64,000 nt of DNA from contig CAITIE010000075.1 of the NCBI GenBank assembly GCA_903892355.1, forward strand, positions 1-64,000. The letters run 5' to 3'. This DNA is from an uncultured Pirellula sp. Lineage in GTDB: Bacteria > Planctomycetota > Planctomycetia > Pirellulales > Pirellulaceae. The notes beneath the pieces are model-generated. The model was not told the origin of the DNA, ran no database searches, and saw only the letters and a list, made by a program, of their open reading frames with translations. The position numbers and the translations under genes are program-made. Positions within the stretch are counted from its first letter, which is position 1; each line of letters opens with the position of its first letter. Shown here in pieces: positions 28,928 to 37,795 of the stretch.

Positions 28928-30493
28928 CTATGGACTGCCGAAACCGTCTCCTTCTGCGGATTCCCCTTCCGTAGTTTCCGGTGGGGGAGGCTCCAGCAGT
29001 CCCGTCGAGTCATCTTTAACAATGACAGAGAGGGCTTGTTGGAGATCGTAGATCGGTCTGCGAGTGGTCGTGACCAATTCGCTCAAACCAGTGTTTTTAT
29101 CGCTGTTCAGTGATTCCTGGAGAGCCTCGATCTTGTTCAAGACTTCTTGGATCTTTCCCTTTTCCGTTTCGGGAAGGAGGTTCATCAAACCACGGGTGGA
29201 GTTTGCAGTGGATTTCTTGCCGAAGCCATTGAGACCGACGTGGATTCGCTCTAATCGCTGTTGCAAAATGCGCCGGGCGTTCCGTACTTCTTTGGGTTGA
29301 TCCTCAAACGGATTTTTGGGCTTCGCTCCTGCACCTGCGGCGCCAGGAGGTGCGCCACCGTCATCACCACCGATCAAACCGCCACCACCGGGTCCACCGA
29401 GTCCAGGAGGTCCACCGCCACGACCACCAGGTCCACCTGATTTACCGCCCATGCCCATGTAGCCACCAGCGGTGCTCGACGAGGTTTGACTGCAGCGTTT
29501 GTTCCATGACTCAAGACTGGCTTGAACAAACTGCACCGCCCCCTTCTCCGCAGTGGCGACCCCCTCGAGAGGTTGGTTTTCCAAATTCAACTGCCCTAGA
29601 CTCCACATCGATTTCTCGACAAGCCATTCGGACTCGGTCTTCCCATCTTTGATCGCTGGCAGAACCAACGATAGCAAGACCGGTAAAGCTTGCTTGGCAG
29701 ATTCACCTTTGCTGTTAGCGATGATCGTAAGATTCTCAATCATGAGTTCTTTGAGATAGGAATCCTCTTCCGGTCCACGTGCTGTAGGTTTCTGGGCTGC
29801 GAGGAAAGCTTGGACGTTCGCGACGAACTTGACCTTCGCACTCTCCAAGGTCGCTTCGTCCATCCCAGGCCACTGCCAATGCCGAGGCAAGTGACTCAGA
29901 GATGTAGCAACCATTCCGTCGTTTTCGATAGGGGACAGCAAAGCGACGAGAATCTTCGTACCCTCTGGATCCGCCAATCCGCCCGACTGAGGGGTGGCCG
30001 CTTGTTTGTTCAAGCGAGCGGCCGCGATCGCTGCAATGATCCTCGCCGACGGATGGTAGGACTTCCCATCTTGGTCCTTCGCGATCACTTCTTTGAGATT
30101 ACGAACCAGAACTCGATTGAACTCAGAGATCGATTCCGGCGAACCCTTCAGTTTTTTCTCCACGGTCTCAATGTCAAACATCAATTCGCTTCGAGCTCGA
30201 TTCATCGATTCGGCATCGAGTTGGGTCATGCGAACGAAAAGGCACTCGCGATAGTAGCTATCGAGCGCTGCGGCATCAAATTTTTCTGGAGTCAGCAAAT
30301 CCTTCTTCTCGTTGGTCCGCTTGTCATTGCACCGTTCCGGATCAATCGGCTTGACCTTGTATTGGGGGGCAGCGGTCGCCGGCGCTGCCTCTTGGCCCAA
30401 AGCGGACGGTGCGAAGACGGTTCCGAGCAAAATCGCGAAGGTCAACCGGGACCGAAAAGTGGCGATCGGGTGAAGCGGGTGCTTGGATGACAT
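28928..30493 (-). CDS. Secreted protein with Gly-rich linker, unknown function
   Basis: A 521-residue protein with a typical signal peptide (residues 1-34, ending SALGQ). Residues 35-335 look all-helical, with repeated helix-turn-helix segments such as LPVLLSLVLPAIKDGKTESEW and are plausibly HEAT-like, though I cannot prove that. Residues about 340-395 form a Gly/Pro-rich linker (GGPGGRGGGPPGLGGPGGGG). The C-terminal 120 residues are again helical and end in a Pro/Glu-rich tail. GGAG precedes the ATG. It lies between a kinase gene and the degenerate GGDEF gene and may be extracellular or periplasmic. Confidence 0.7.
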   Translation of the reverse strand: MSSKHPLHPIATFRSRLTFAILLGTVFAPSALGQEAAPATAAPQYKVKPIDPERCNDKRTNEKKDLLTPEKFDAAALDSYYRECLFVRMTQLDAESMNRARSELMFDIETVEKKLKGSPESISEFNRVLVRNLKEVIAKDQDGKSYHPSARIIAAIAAARLNKQAATPQSGGLADPEGTKILVALLSPIENDGMVATSLSHLPRHWQWPGMDEATLESAKVKFVANVQAFLAAQKPTARGPEEDSYLKELMIENLTIIANSKGESAKQALPVLLSLVLPAIKDGKTESEWLVEKSMWSLGQLNLENQPLEGVATAEKGAVQFVQASLESWNKRCSQTSSSTAGGYMGMGGKSGGPGGRGGGPPGLGGPGGGGLIGGDDGGAPPGAAGAGAKPKNPFEDQPKEVRNARRILQQRLERIHVGLNGFGKKSTANSTRGLMNLLPETEKGKIQEVLNKIEALQESLNSDKNTGLSELVTTTRRPIYDLQQALSVIVKDDSTGLLEPPPPETTEGESAEGDGFGSP

Positions 30494-30623
30494 ACCCAGA
30501 GAGCTCCGTGGCGAACGAGGAAAAGCGGACGTTGGAAACGGCTTCTATCCAGATTACGACAGATGAAAGGGGGGTGTCAACTTTCCACCGCGGGAAACGC
30601 CCGAAACACTAGGAAAATCAACC

Positions 30624-32507
30624 TTATTTTCTCATGGCTGCAAACAGCTTGGCGATTTCCTCGGGGGAAACCAAGTGATCTCCGTCAAGGGAATCCACCG
30701 ACGGTACTTTGGGTTTGGAAGACGGGATCTCCTCGTCGCCACTCGGCGGAGCACCGTCGCCGACTCCTTTTCTCACACCAGACTCGTAAGTATCCGCCTC
30801 TTGTGTTGGTCTACTCCGTGATGCTGGTTCCGAATCGGATTCTTGCTCGGGGGTCTCATCGATCGCTTTGGTGTTCGGATCGCTTACAGGTTCTTCTTCA
30901 GGCTCCTGCAGTCCGCGTTCAAACGCTTCGATCGCATCGGATGTTTTGACGTCGCAATGCTCGTCCAAATTATCTTTTGAAATCGCTTTGACCGTGGGGT
31001 CTTTTGCAAATTCGCCATGTGTGGCGGCACGTACGGTGGCGAACAGTGTCCGAATGTCTTCCTTGGTGGTCGCCTCGTCGATATCGTCGGTGTAGCTTGA
31101 TGCCATCGGGATGGCGCCGGCCATGCCGGTTTTTTGGGCCAACGCGCGGGATTGACGAATCATTTCCTCAGGGGATGCTTCGGTGTCAGCAACTTCTTCG
31201 TTCTCGGAAAAATCGAAGCCGACAGCCTTCGAACTGTTGCCGCTCGGAGATTGCAGCGAGTCGAACAAGGTCGAAAAATCTTCCTCGGTGACTTCGTGCG
31301 AAGGTTCTTCATCGATGCCTTCTTCAGAGTTGTTTGCGGAAGGCTTTCTCGAGGTTCCAGAGCTTGGATCGGTCTCGGATGCGTCGCTATTGCTTCGAGG
31401 CCGCTCAGGCGTTTCGGAGGAATCATCGACCACTGCCTTAACTGCGGAGCTGGCGAGTTCCTCCAAACCGTTGACCTCGGCGAATACCTTGCTGCCGCGT
31501 TCCCTCGCTGAATCATCCTCGCTCGGAACGACTGCTGGGCGTGCAGATGTGTCGGTATCTTCATCCGATGAAATCTTGGACGCCCGCGACGAAGCATCGC
31601 TCAACTCGACTTGGGCTGCCCCTAATAGATTCGACGGAGAGTTCTCGGATGCGGTGCTGCTGGAAGAACGCGCCGACGCAGCAGTGGCCTCCTTCATCTC
31701 AGTTCCTGATGCCGCGTGAGCATTCGTCGATTCACTTGACGGAGCCTGAGTCGCCATTTCGGCGTTAGTATTTTGTGTAATGCCGGAAATGGAGCTAATG
31801 GTTTCATCCAATTGAAGGACCAACGAATCGGGTGCAGCCGATCCCGCGTTCAATGGCAGTGTCCGCGACATGCACATCAGCGGTACCGACTCATCTTTGA
31901 TCATGAAGAAATCGGGAGAGTTCACCTTTTGTATGGCATCATTGAGCTCCCGCAAAATTGCTTCCGTGTCGGAGCCGAACTGCAAAATAAGAAAACGATT
32001 CGGCTGGTAGCGACTCAGTATTGCCCGGCCCGAAAGCTGCTCTAGAAGGAAGGAACCCAGATGACGGATGGCTTGCTCTGTAACCATCGCACCGCGCCGG
32101 AACATCAATTGTTCGTACGACTGTACTGCAAACATCGTGATGGTGCTCGGTGTCGACTCCGCATCCACCCGGTCACCCCACAGTTGCATTAAGCGATCCA
32201 TTCCTTGGGAATTGATCAACCCTGTGAGCCGATCTTTCCAGGGATCAGGCACGTCTTGATAAAGCTCTTTCAGGGTGGATTCCATACCCGATTGCTTGGA
32301 ACAACAAATTCCCCGCCCTATACCAAGGACCGCCCTTTCGAAAACTCGTTGGAACGGTTCCCAGTCCCAATGCGAATCGGAAGGATTAGCCGATTCGCTC
32401 TGCGTTGGTTTCTGAGGAGTCCACGCAATCGCCGCAACCAGCAATACCGCAGCAACCTCTGCAGCTAAGCAGAGTGTTTCTACATCAAATTGCAAAAGTG
32501 CTGGCAT
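30624..32507 (-). CDS. Membrane-anchored protein with degenerate GGDEF domain
   Basis: A 627-residue protein. A hydrophobic N-terminal helix (LCLAAEVAAVLLVAAIAW) anchors it. Residues 85-240 resemble a GGDEF diguanylate cyclase: DRLTGLINSQGMDRLM matches the D-x-LTGL-x-N start, and SRYQPNRFLILQF near residue 165 aligns with the RYGGDEF strand, where GGDEF has become QPNRF. It therefore probably cannot make cyclic-di-GMP. The last 370 residues are acidic, Ser/Glu-rich and look disordered, ending in a short conserved-looking SPEEIAKLFAAMRK. GGAG precedes the ATG. Role unknown; it may be a scaffold or ligand sensor. Confidence 0.7.
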   Translation of the reverse strand: MPALLQFDVETLCLAAEVAAVLLVAAIAWTPQKPTQSESANPSDSHWDWEPFQRVFERAVLGIGRGICCSKQSGMESTLKELYQDVPDPWKDRLTGLINSQGMDRLMQLWGDRVDAESTPSTITMFAVQSYEQLMFRRGAMVTEQAIRHLGSFLLEQLSGRAILSRYQPNRFLILQFGSDTEAILRELNDAIQKVNSPDFFMIKDESVPLMCMSRTLPLNAGSAAPDSLVLQLDETISSISGITQNTNAEMATQAPSSESTNAHAASGTEMKEATAASARSSSSTASENSPSNLLGAAQVELSDASSRASKISSDEDTDTSARPAVVPSEDDSARERGSKVFAEVNGLEELASSAVKAVVDDSSETPERPRSNSDASETDPSSGTSRKPSANNSEEGIDEEPSHEVTEEDFSTLFDSLQSPSGNSSKAVGFDFSENEEVADTEASPEEMIRQSRALAQKTGMAGAIPMASSYTDDIDEATTKEDIRTLFATVRAATHGEFAKDPTVKAISKDNLDEHCDVKTSDAIEAFERGLQEPEEEPVSDPNTKAIDETPEQESDSEPASRSRPTQEADTYESGVRKGVGDGAPPSGDEEIPSSKPKVPSVDSLDGDHLVSPEEIAKLFAAMRK

Positions 32508-32895
32508 ACTTACTCCGGTCGCAGTTCTAAGGCCGCGAAGGTTCTCTGCTCTGGTTCGACCACGGGCTCAGGTCGAGGCGGACCGAACATCAATCCGTTT
32601 AATCTAGGACTCAAACACCTTCGTGGGATTGCTGGCATTGAAGTTGCCGAGAATAGGGCATGAAGGATCGAGGGCACTTTGCGGATTGCATCGGTTGTAG
32701 CGATTTCAACTCCAAGAGCTTCATGGTCGGTAGGTTCCTTGACAACGAGCCCAGCGACCCATAAGTTTTACGCATATGGAACGATGATTGGCGGTACCCA
32801 TCAACCGCCTGGCACTCGACGCGGCGTGCTGCAACCCAGCAGGTAAACGACATAGCATGTCGCCGTCAATGAGTTAAGTGACAAGGAGTTAAGTC
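32508..32895. other. Intergenic region, no gene seen
   Basis: 388 bp between the divergent GGDEF-like gene (minus) and the BON gene (plus). Small reading frames here have no ribosome sites or recognisable features. It must carry promoters for both neighbours. Confidence 0.5.
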
Positions 32896-33132
32896 ATGAT
32901 CGATTCTGGGTTTCAGGACATTGTTTCCCAAGCTAGAAAACTGTTGACGGAAAGTCCATTCATCGAGCTTCACAAAATCGATGTGTTGCAGTCAGGCGAG
33001 CGGGTGACGCTTCGGGGGGAAGTCGCGAGTTTCTTTATGAAGCAGTTAGCCCAGGAGACCGTGAGGTCTGCAACCAGGGGTTTGGAAGTCTCTAATGAAG
33101 TCGACGTCGATTTCTCAAGACGGCTGCACTAG
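32896..33132 (+). CDS. BON-domain protein
   Basis: A 78-residue protein that is essentially one BON domain: TESPFIELHKIDVLQSGERV followed by TLRGEVASFFMKQLAQETVRSAT and GLEVSNEVDVDF, the strand-turn-strand-helix pattern of this family. BON domains bind membranes or other proteins in OsmY and secretins. There is no signal peptide, so it is probably cytoplasmic or a small adaptor. AAGGAG lies at a good distance before the ATG. It stands alone. Confidence 0.85.
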   Translation: MIDSGFQDIVSQARKLLTESPFIELHKIDVLQSGERVTLRGEVASFFMKQLAQETVRSATRGLEVSNEVDVDFSRRLH

Positions 33133-33537
33133 CGGAACCATGGTCGCGGTTTGAGTCTATTTGGTGACTTCGATATCTCGTAGAAATATCTCGCAGAAAG
33201 GCCAGCGTTGTTCGATGACGCAGTTGATCTCTCACCTCGTTCGGCCTGCTCGTTAAGGCGAGCGGGATCCGCTGTCTATCCGTCGGATGCTCTGTCTGCA
33301 GCCCTCGGTTCACTAGTTTACTAGCGTTCTTTTTTTACTAGCGTTCTTTTTCACGGCACCATTCCCCGACTGCTTATTGCTGCCCTGTTGCGATGATCTT
33401 GAGGGCGCCTTGTGGATGTCAGGTATTCCTTTCAGGATCCTTGCAAGAAATTTTTTGGTCTATCAACGCCCAGGGATAATTTGATATCACCCGAACTTGG
33501 TGTCATTTTATTGGTCCAAGGCGAGGGTAATTAGGAA
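33133..33537. other. Intergenic region with a 17-bp tandem repeat
   Basis: 405 bp without a gene. At 33317-33333 and 33334-33350 a 17-bp unit (tttactagcgttctttt) is duplicated exactly. The rest shows nothing recognisable. Confidence 0.7.
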
Positions 33538-36231
33538 ATGTCGCGATACGCATTCGTCGCCGCAGCCACTCTCTTCGCAGGCTTGCTGTTCGTTTTAGCA
33601 ATGGCGGTCGCGCAGCGTGATGCCAGGGTAAATCACTCGGTTTCTCACGAGCAAGAGCCGGAATACGCCAAACAATCGGTTGCCCCCATTTCGGTCGCGA
33701 TGACGGCGATGGGGACAGCGGAGCTTGGAGACCCATCGCAAGAAAACTACTCAGAATCTAGCCCGCTGCATCTAAAAAAACCGCCTTACTCCGGACGTGC
33801 CACGTCGTACGAACCCGAGGCTAGCACCCCCGAGGCTAGCACCCCCGAGGCTATCACCACAGTGCTCGCGGCTTATAACGGACCAGCGGTTCCATTGACG
33901 TTTGACAGTCCATCGAACGCATCCGAACCACCTCGGTTCGATGCATCGCGTATTATCAGTCGACGTTCGCCCGAGAACGAGTCCACTCCGAGTGTGCAAG
34001 GACGAAGTAGCGAACTCGATCCTCCAACCAGCACTTCCCATCCAAAGCCAATGGTGAAAGCTGGCGTTAAACCGAGTGCAAAGCCGAGTATAAAACCGAT
34101 AAGCACTGCGGACACGCGGGTTGCGCCGCCAGTACTCCCCTCCAATAACCCGAATCTCGAAACTTCGAATCTCGTAGGCCTCGCAGCGCCGTCGGTGTTG
34201 GCACCTGCGCAGTCCACACCTGCAGGCTCGGCAAACCCAACAGTAGGTCTAAACCCAGCAGTAGGTCCAAACACGCCTGCGACTGCTGCGAACGATCGCG
34301 ATTTGGAAAGCAGCGAAAGCTCTCGGGCTCGTCCAACCGCGACTCTCGGATCACCCTTGCCCGTACCCAACGGTACGTTGCCTCTCCCTTCGAGCAGTGC
34401 AACTGCCGCGACGCTACCGCCGGCCGCTTTTCCGTCGCTGGACACAGCATCCTCCCCAGCCTTTCCGTCCTCCTCTGCAACATTGCCCTCGCTTCCAGCA
34501 GCACCATCCATCCCAGCTTTGAACAATGGGTTGCCGTCATCCTCTCTGCCCGACTTAACGTCGCTGGCGGCTCCAGCCACTGCTGACGCGAACACGCCGT
34601 CCGCCAACCGAGGGGCTTCGATGAATTCGACTAGCGTTCCACCACCAGGAACCGGTCCAATCGGTGTATTGCCAGCCACCAACAATTTTCCACCGGCTAA
34701 TTCCCCACCGGCCAGTTTCCCATCCTCTAGTTTTCCATCCTCTAGTTTTCCTCCAGGAAACCCGAATTCCGCTTCCAGTGGGGTCTCCAACACGAACGAC
34801 GCCCGACGCAACGGAGGTTGGTCGTTGAGTAGCGGCGCCCCAGGGGCTCGGCAATTCGATGGTTCTCAGAATCCAAGCTTGGAAATTCACAAAAAGGCTC
34901 CTGCGGAAGTCCAAGTCGGAGTGCCGGCTACGTTTCATGCTATCGTTCGCAACGTTGGCAATTCAACCGCGTTTGATGTTCAAGTCATCGATGCGATTCC
35001 GAAAGGTGCCAAACTGCTTCGAACGTCGCCGGAGGCAGAACGGACTGGTGCCGATGGACTCCTGTGGAACCTCGGCGAACTGGCAGCAGGTCAAGAAGCC
35101 AGCATCAGCATGGAGTTGGTACCTGAGACCGAAGGGGAACTCGGTTCGGTTGCGAGTGTCAAATTCGCAGCACAAGCTTCGGTGAGAACTATGAGCACTC
35201 AACCTCGTTTGTCGGTGAAGCAAACAGCACCGTCGGAATTGCTGGGTGGGGGATCGGTTACGGTTCTTATCGATGTCGCCAATGTCGGAACAGGAACTGC
35301 CAAAGGGGTTAAGCTGGAGGAGGATGTCCCCAGTTTGTTTCGACACGCAACAGGTGCGACCAAACTCGGTATGCCCGTTGGAGACTTAGCACCGGGGGAA
35401 TCGCTTCGATTTGAAATTGAGCTGACCGCATTGGAAGCCGGGAAAGTATCCAACATGATCCGCGCTACTTCCGAAAATGCGGCGACCAGTGAATCTTCGT
35501 TCCCGATTGAGGTCAAAGCGCCGAAACTGCAATTGCAATTGGTCGGTCCACGCATTCGCTATCTCGAGCGTCCTGCGCCGTACGAGGCTGTGATCGAGAA
35601 TGTTGGTACCGCGGTATGCCGCGATCTCTACATTGTGACGCGTCTGCCTCGCGGTATGAATTTTATCAGCGCCAACAATGAAGGAACCTACATACCAGAC
35701 CAACATGCGGTCGCATGGAACCTGGCTGAGCTCGCTGCTGGTACCAAAGTAAAAACCGAGCTTACCCTACTACCGGTTGAGGAAGGACGGTTCTCGCTCC
35801 TGCTCACAACCGAGGGTGAAGGCGTGCGAGCTTCGCCGGCCGAACGTGAGGTCCAAGTCGAAGGGCAGAGCGAATTGACCTTCAACATCGACGACGACAA
35901 CGACCCCATCGAAACACAAGGCATCACGACTTACACCGTTCAAGTGACCAACATAGGAACGCGACCGGATACCGATGTGCAGTTGATGGTTGAGCTTCCC
36001 GAAGGGACTTCGCTTGAACAGATCAGTTCTCCGCTGAAGTATCAAACCAACGGACGAAGTATCGCATTCGCCTCGCTCGCATCGCTTCCATCGAAAGATC
36101 AGCTCAATGTCAAGATAAGTGTCCGGCACGCGAGAGAGGGGACCCAAGTTCTTCGGGCCTCGATCCGAAGCAAACTGCGAGCTGTCCCGGTCATCAAAGA
36201 AGAAAGCACCCAAGTCTACGTCGACCGCTGA
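33538..36231 (+). CDS. Surface protein with DUF11 repeats and low-complexity N-terminal half
   Basis: An 897-residue protein. A hydrophobic helix (residues 5-25) can anchor or export it. Residues 30-440 are a Pro/Ser/Ala-rich, low-complexity region full of short tandem repeats (STPEA, FPSSS, NPTVGLNPAVG). From about residue 450 four Ig-like DUF11-type domains follow, each with a version of the NVGN-or-GTA-x-DV-x-V pattern (RNVGNSTAFDVQVIDAIP, ANVGTGTAKGVKLEEDVP, ENVGTAVCRDLYIVTRLP, TNIGTRPDTDVQLMVELP). Such domains are typical of bacterial surface proteins. The protein has very few Cys. GAGGG precedes the ATG. It is not obviously tied to the BON gene 405 bp upstream. Confidence 0.85.
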   Translation: MSRYAFVAAATLFAGLLFVLAMAVAQRDARVNHSVSHEQEPEYAKQSVAPISVAMTAMGTAELGDPSQENYSESSPLHLKKPPYSGRATSYEPEASTPEASTPEAITTVLAAYNGPAVPLTFDSPSNASEPPRFDASRIISRRSPENESTPSVQGRSSELDPPTSTSHPKPMVKAGVKPSAKPSIKPISTADTRVAPPVLPSNNPNLETSNLVGLAAPSVLAPAQSTPAGSANPTVGLNPAVGPNTPATAANDRDLESSESSRARPTATLGSPLPVPNGTLPLPSSSATAATLPPAAFPSLDTASSPAFPSSSATLPSLPAAPSIPALNNGLPSSSLPDLTSLAAPATADANTPSANRGASMNSTSVPPPGTGPIGVLPATNNFPPANSPPASFPSSSFPSSSFPPGNPNSASSGVSNTNDARRNGGWSLSSGAPGARQFDGSQNPSLEIHKKAPAEVQVGVPATFHAIVRNVGNSTAFDVQVIDAIPKGAKLLRTSPEAERTGADGLLWNLGELAAGQEASISMELVPETEGELGSVASVKFAAQASVRTMSTQPRLSVKQTAPSELLGGGSVTVLIDVANVGTGTAKGVKLEEDVPSLFRHATGATKLGMPVGDLAPGESLRFEIELTALEAGKVSNMIRATSENAATSESSFPIEVKAPKLQLQLVGPRIRYLERPAPYEAVIENVGTAVCRDLYIVTRLPRGMNFISANNEGTYIPDQHAVAWNLAELAAGTKVKTELTLLPVEEGRFSLLLTTEGEGVRASPAEREVQVEGQSELTFNIDDDNDPIETQGITTYTVQVTNIGTRPDTDVQLMVELPEGTSLEQISSPLKYQTNGRSIAFASLASLPSKDQLNVKISVRHAREGTQVLRASIRSKLRAVPVIKEESTQVYVDR
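33814..33858. repeat. 15-bp in-frame tandem repeat, 3 copies
   Basis: Units 33814-33828, 33829-33843 and 33844-33858 (cccgaggctagcacc) encode PEAST-type pentapeptides in the low-complexity region of the DUF11 protein. Confidence 0.9.
34686..34745. repeat. 15-bp in-frame tandem repeat, 4 copies
   Basis: Four diverged 15-bp units (34686-34700, -34715, -34730, -34745) encode FPPAN, SPPAS, FPSSS, FPSSS in the same protein. An 18-bp pair (34233-34250, 34251-34268) lies a little upstream. Confidence 0.85.
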
Positions 36232-36572
36232 AATGGTTCGATGCGATTCAGACTTTTGGGAGTTTAAGGGTGTGGTTGTTGTGTCCGTCGACCCCGATTC
36301 GGTCCCCGCGATACCTAGGGAGAATCGACGGATTGTGAAGAAATGAAAACCGAAGATTCTTCAAATGCACGCTCTTTCCTAACAAAGCTAGGGCTCGTTA
36401 ACCGAACCTTAATAAATTCTTAACGATCGCTTCATTAGCTAGCGAGGCACCCTTCCTACACTTGCTCCATCGAGCGAGGAGAAACTTCGGGACGCATCGC
36501 GTGGTCGTCATCGAGCATCCAGCCAAGATGGTTGGAAACTCGCTAGCAACATCTTTACAGGACTCGTTTCCA
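36232..36572. promoter_or_regulatory. Upstream region of DUF1559 gene
   Basis: 341 bp between the DUF11 gene and the DUF1559 gene. There is an AT-rich stretch around 36395-36425 (TTAACC, TTAATAAATTCTTAAC) that may be the promoter of the DUF1559 gene. No gene is seen. Confidence 0.3.
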
Positions 36573-37580
36573 ATGAAGCGCACAGGTTCTCAAAACGTTC
36601 GCAGCGGATTTACGCTGGTCGAATTGTTGGTTGTTATTGCCATTATCGGCATCTTGGTCGGTCTTCTATTGCCAGCGGTCCAAGCGGCTCGCGAAGCGGC
36701 ACGACGCATGAGCTGCAGCAGCAATGCCCGCCAACTCGGATTGGCGCTTCACAACTACGAAAGCGCTTACAAGCGGCTTCCACCAAGTCGGATCACATTG
36801 ACCAACCCGATTTTCCAACAATCGTGGCCAGCGATGATCCTGCCGATGATCGAGCAAGGCCCGAGCTTTACACGCTACAACTTTAGCCGCCCTTGGTTTG
36901 ACATCTCCAACGATGTTGTGACTACGACTCAAATTCCGATCATGATCTGCCCTTCGGCAGTGTCCCCCCGACTTCTACCGACTTCGAACCTGTACGCGGC
37001 AGTCACCAACAACGCGCGGACCGATACTCCGATTTGGGGTTATTCCGACTATGGGTCCGTCAATGCTGTCCGGAACGCTGCCTTCGTAGCCTCTGGCTTG
37101 CCCAGCATTGGTACACGTGAAGTGATGGGTGGTATGGGTCGAGGTCCCGAGGGAGTGAAACTCTCTGCGATTGTGGACGGACTGTCGAATACCATCGTAA
37201 TCGGCGAAGGCGCAGGTCGCCCTTCGATGTTCGTAAGTGGGAAGAACGTTAATAATCCTCGGGTTGGTAACATTGCGTTCGGAACCCGCTTGACTGCAGA
37301 CGGTTGGGGGTGGGCCGATATCAATGGTGGATTTAGTGTGGACGGTGCCAACGCGGCGGGTTTGCAAAACTCGACAAGCAGCAGTGGTGCGACGACCATT
37401 GTTGGGCAGTGCTTCCTGAACTGCACCAACGATTCGGAGTTTTACTCCTTCCATGGCAGTGGAGCTCACTTCGTCATGGGCGATGGTTCCGTGCAATTCG
37501 TCGCGCAAAGCGTTTCCGGTCCAGCGTTTGTCGCATTGTGCACTCGCGATTACGGCGATATCTCTTCTCTTCCCGACTAA
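36573..37580 (+). CDS. DUF1559 (H-X9-DG) prepilin-like protein
   Basis: A 335-residue protein of the large planctomycete family with an N-terminal prepilin leader ([12 protein letters not shown], then [32 protein letters not shown]) and C-terminal H-X9-DG motif: the H of [13 protein letters not shown] is followed nine residues later by DG. Family knowledge: planctomycetes carry tens to hundreds of these; they probably form pilus-like or surface fibres, function unresolved. ATG 36573 is the correct start (in-frame starts to 36462 add a non-leader sequence). A strong terminator follows at 37634. Confidence 0.92.
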   Translation: MKRTGSQNVRSGFTLVELLVVIAIIGILVGLLLPAVQAAREAARRMSCSSNARQLGLALHNYESAYKRLPPSRITLTNPIFQQSWPAMILPMIEQGPSFTRYNFSRPWFDISNDVVTTTQIPIMICPSAVSPRLLPTSNLYAAVTNNARTDTPIWGYSDYGSVNAVRNAAFVASGLPSIGTREVMGGMGRGPEGVKLSAIVDGLSNTIVIGEGAGRPSMFVSGKNVNNPRVGNIAFGTRLTADGWGWADINGGFSVDGANAAGLQNSTSSSGATTIVGQCFLNCTNDSEFYSFHGSGAHFVMGDGSVQFVAQSVSGPAFVALCTRDYGDISSLPD

Positions 37581-37633
37581 GCATCGATTTGAAGACAATC
37601 GGGCCTGCTGAATAGCTCGAAAGGTTCACGGAA

Positions 37634-37668
37634 GGGAGACAGTCCAGAAACACTGTCTCCCTTTTTTA
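37634..37668 (+). terminator. Rho-independent terminator after DUF1559 gene
   Basis: GGGAGACAGT (37634-37643) pairs perfectly with ACTGTCTCCC (37652-37661), followed by TTTTTT. Loop is CCAGAAAC. It closes the DUF1559 transcript. Confidence 0.9.
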
Positions 37669-37795
37669 ATGGCCATCCACAAGACTCCTCTGCATTCAGC
37701 CTCAAACCGACCGCGTTGAAGCAGTTGTCGTGGCTATCAATACACTGCAAGAGTTGATTCCAATAATGTTTCCGAGTCATTAAGGATAATGTGTT

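Noticed and set aside
32611-32853. 80-residue minus-strand frame before the BON gene
   Set aside because: No ribosome site, no similarity, unusual Cys/Arg composition.
33873-34811. 312-residue Gly-rich minus-strand frame
   Set aside because: Antisense of the low-complexity Pro/Ser region of the DUF11 gene.
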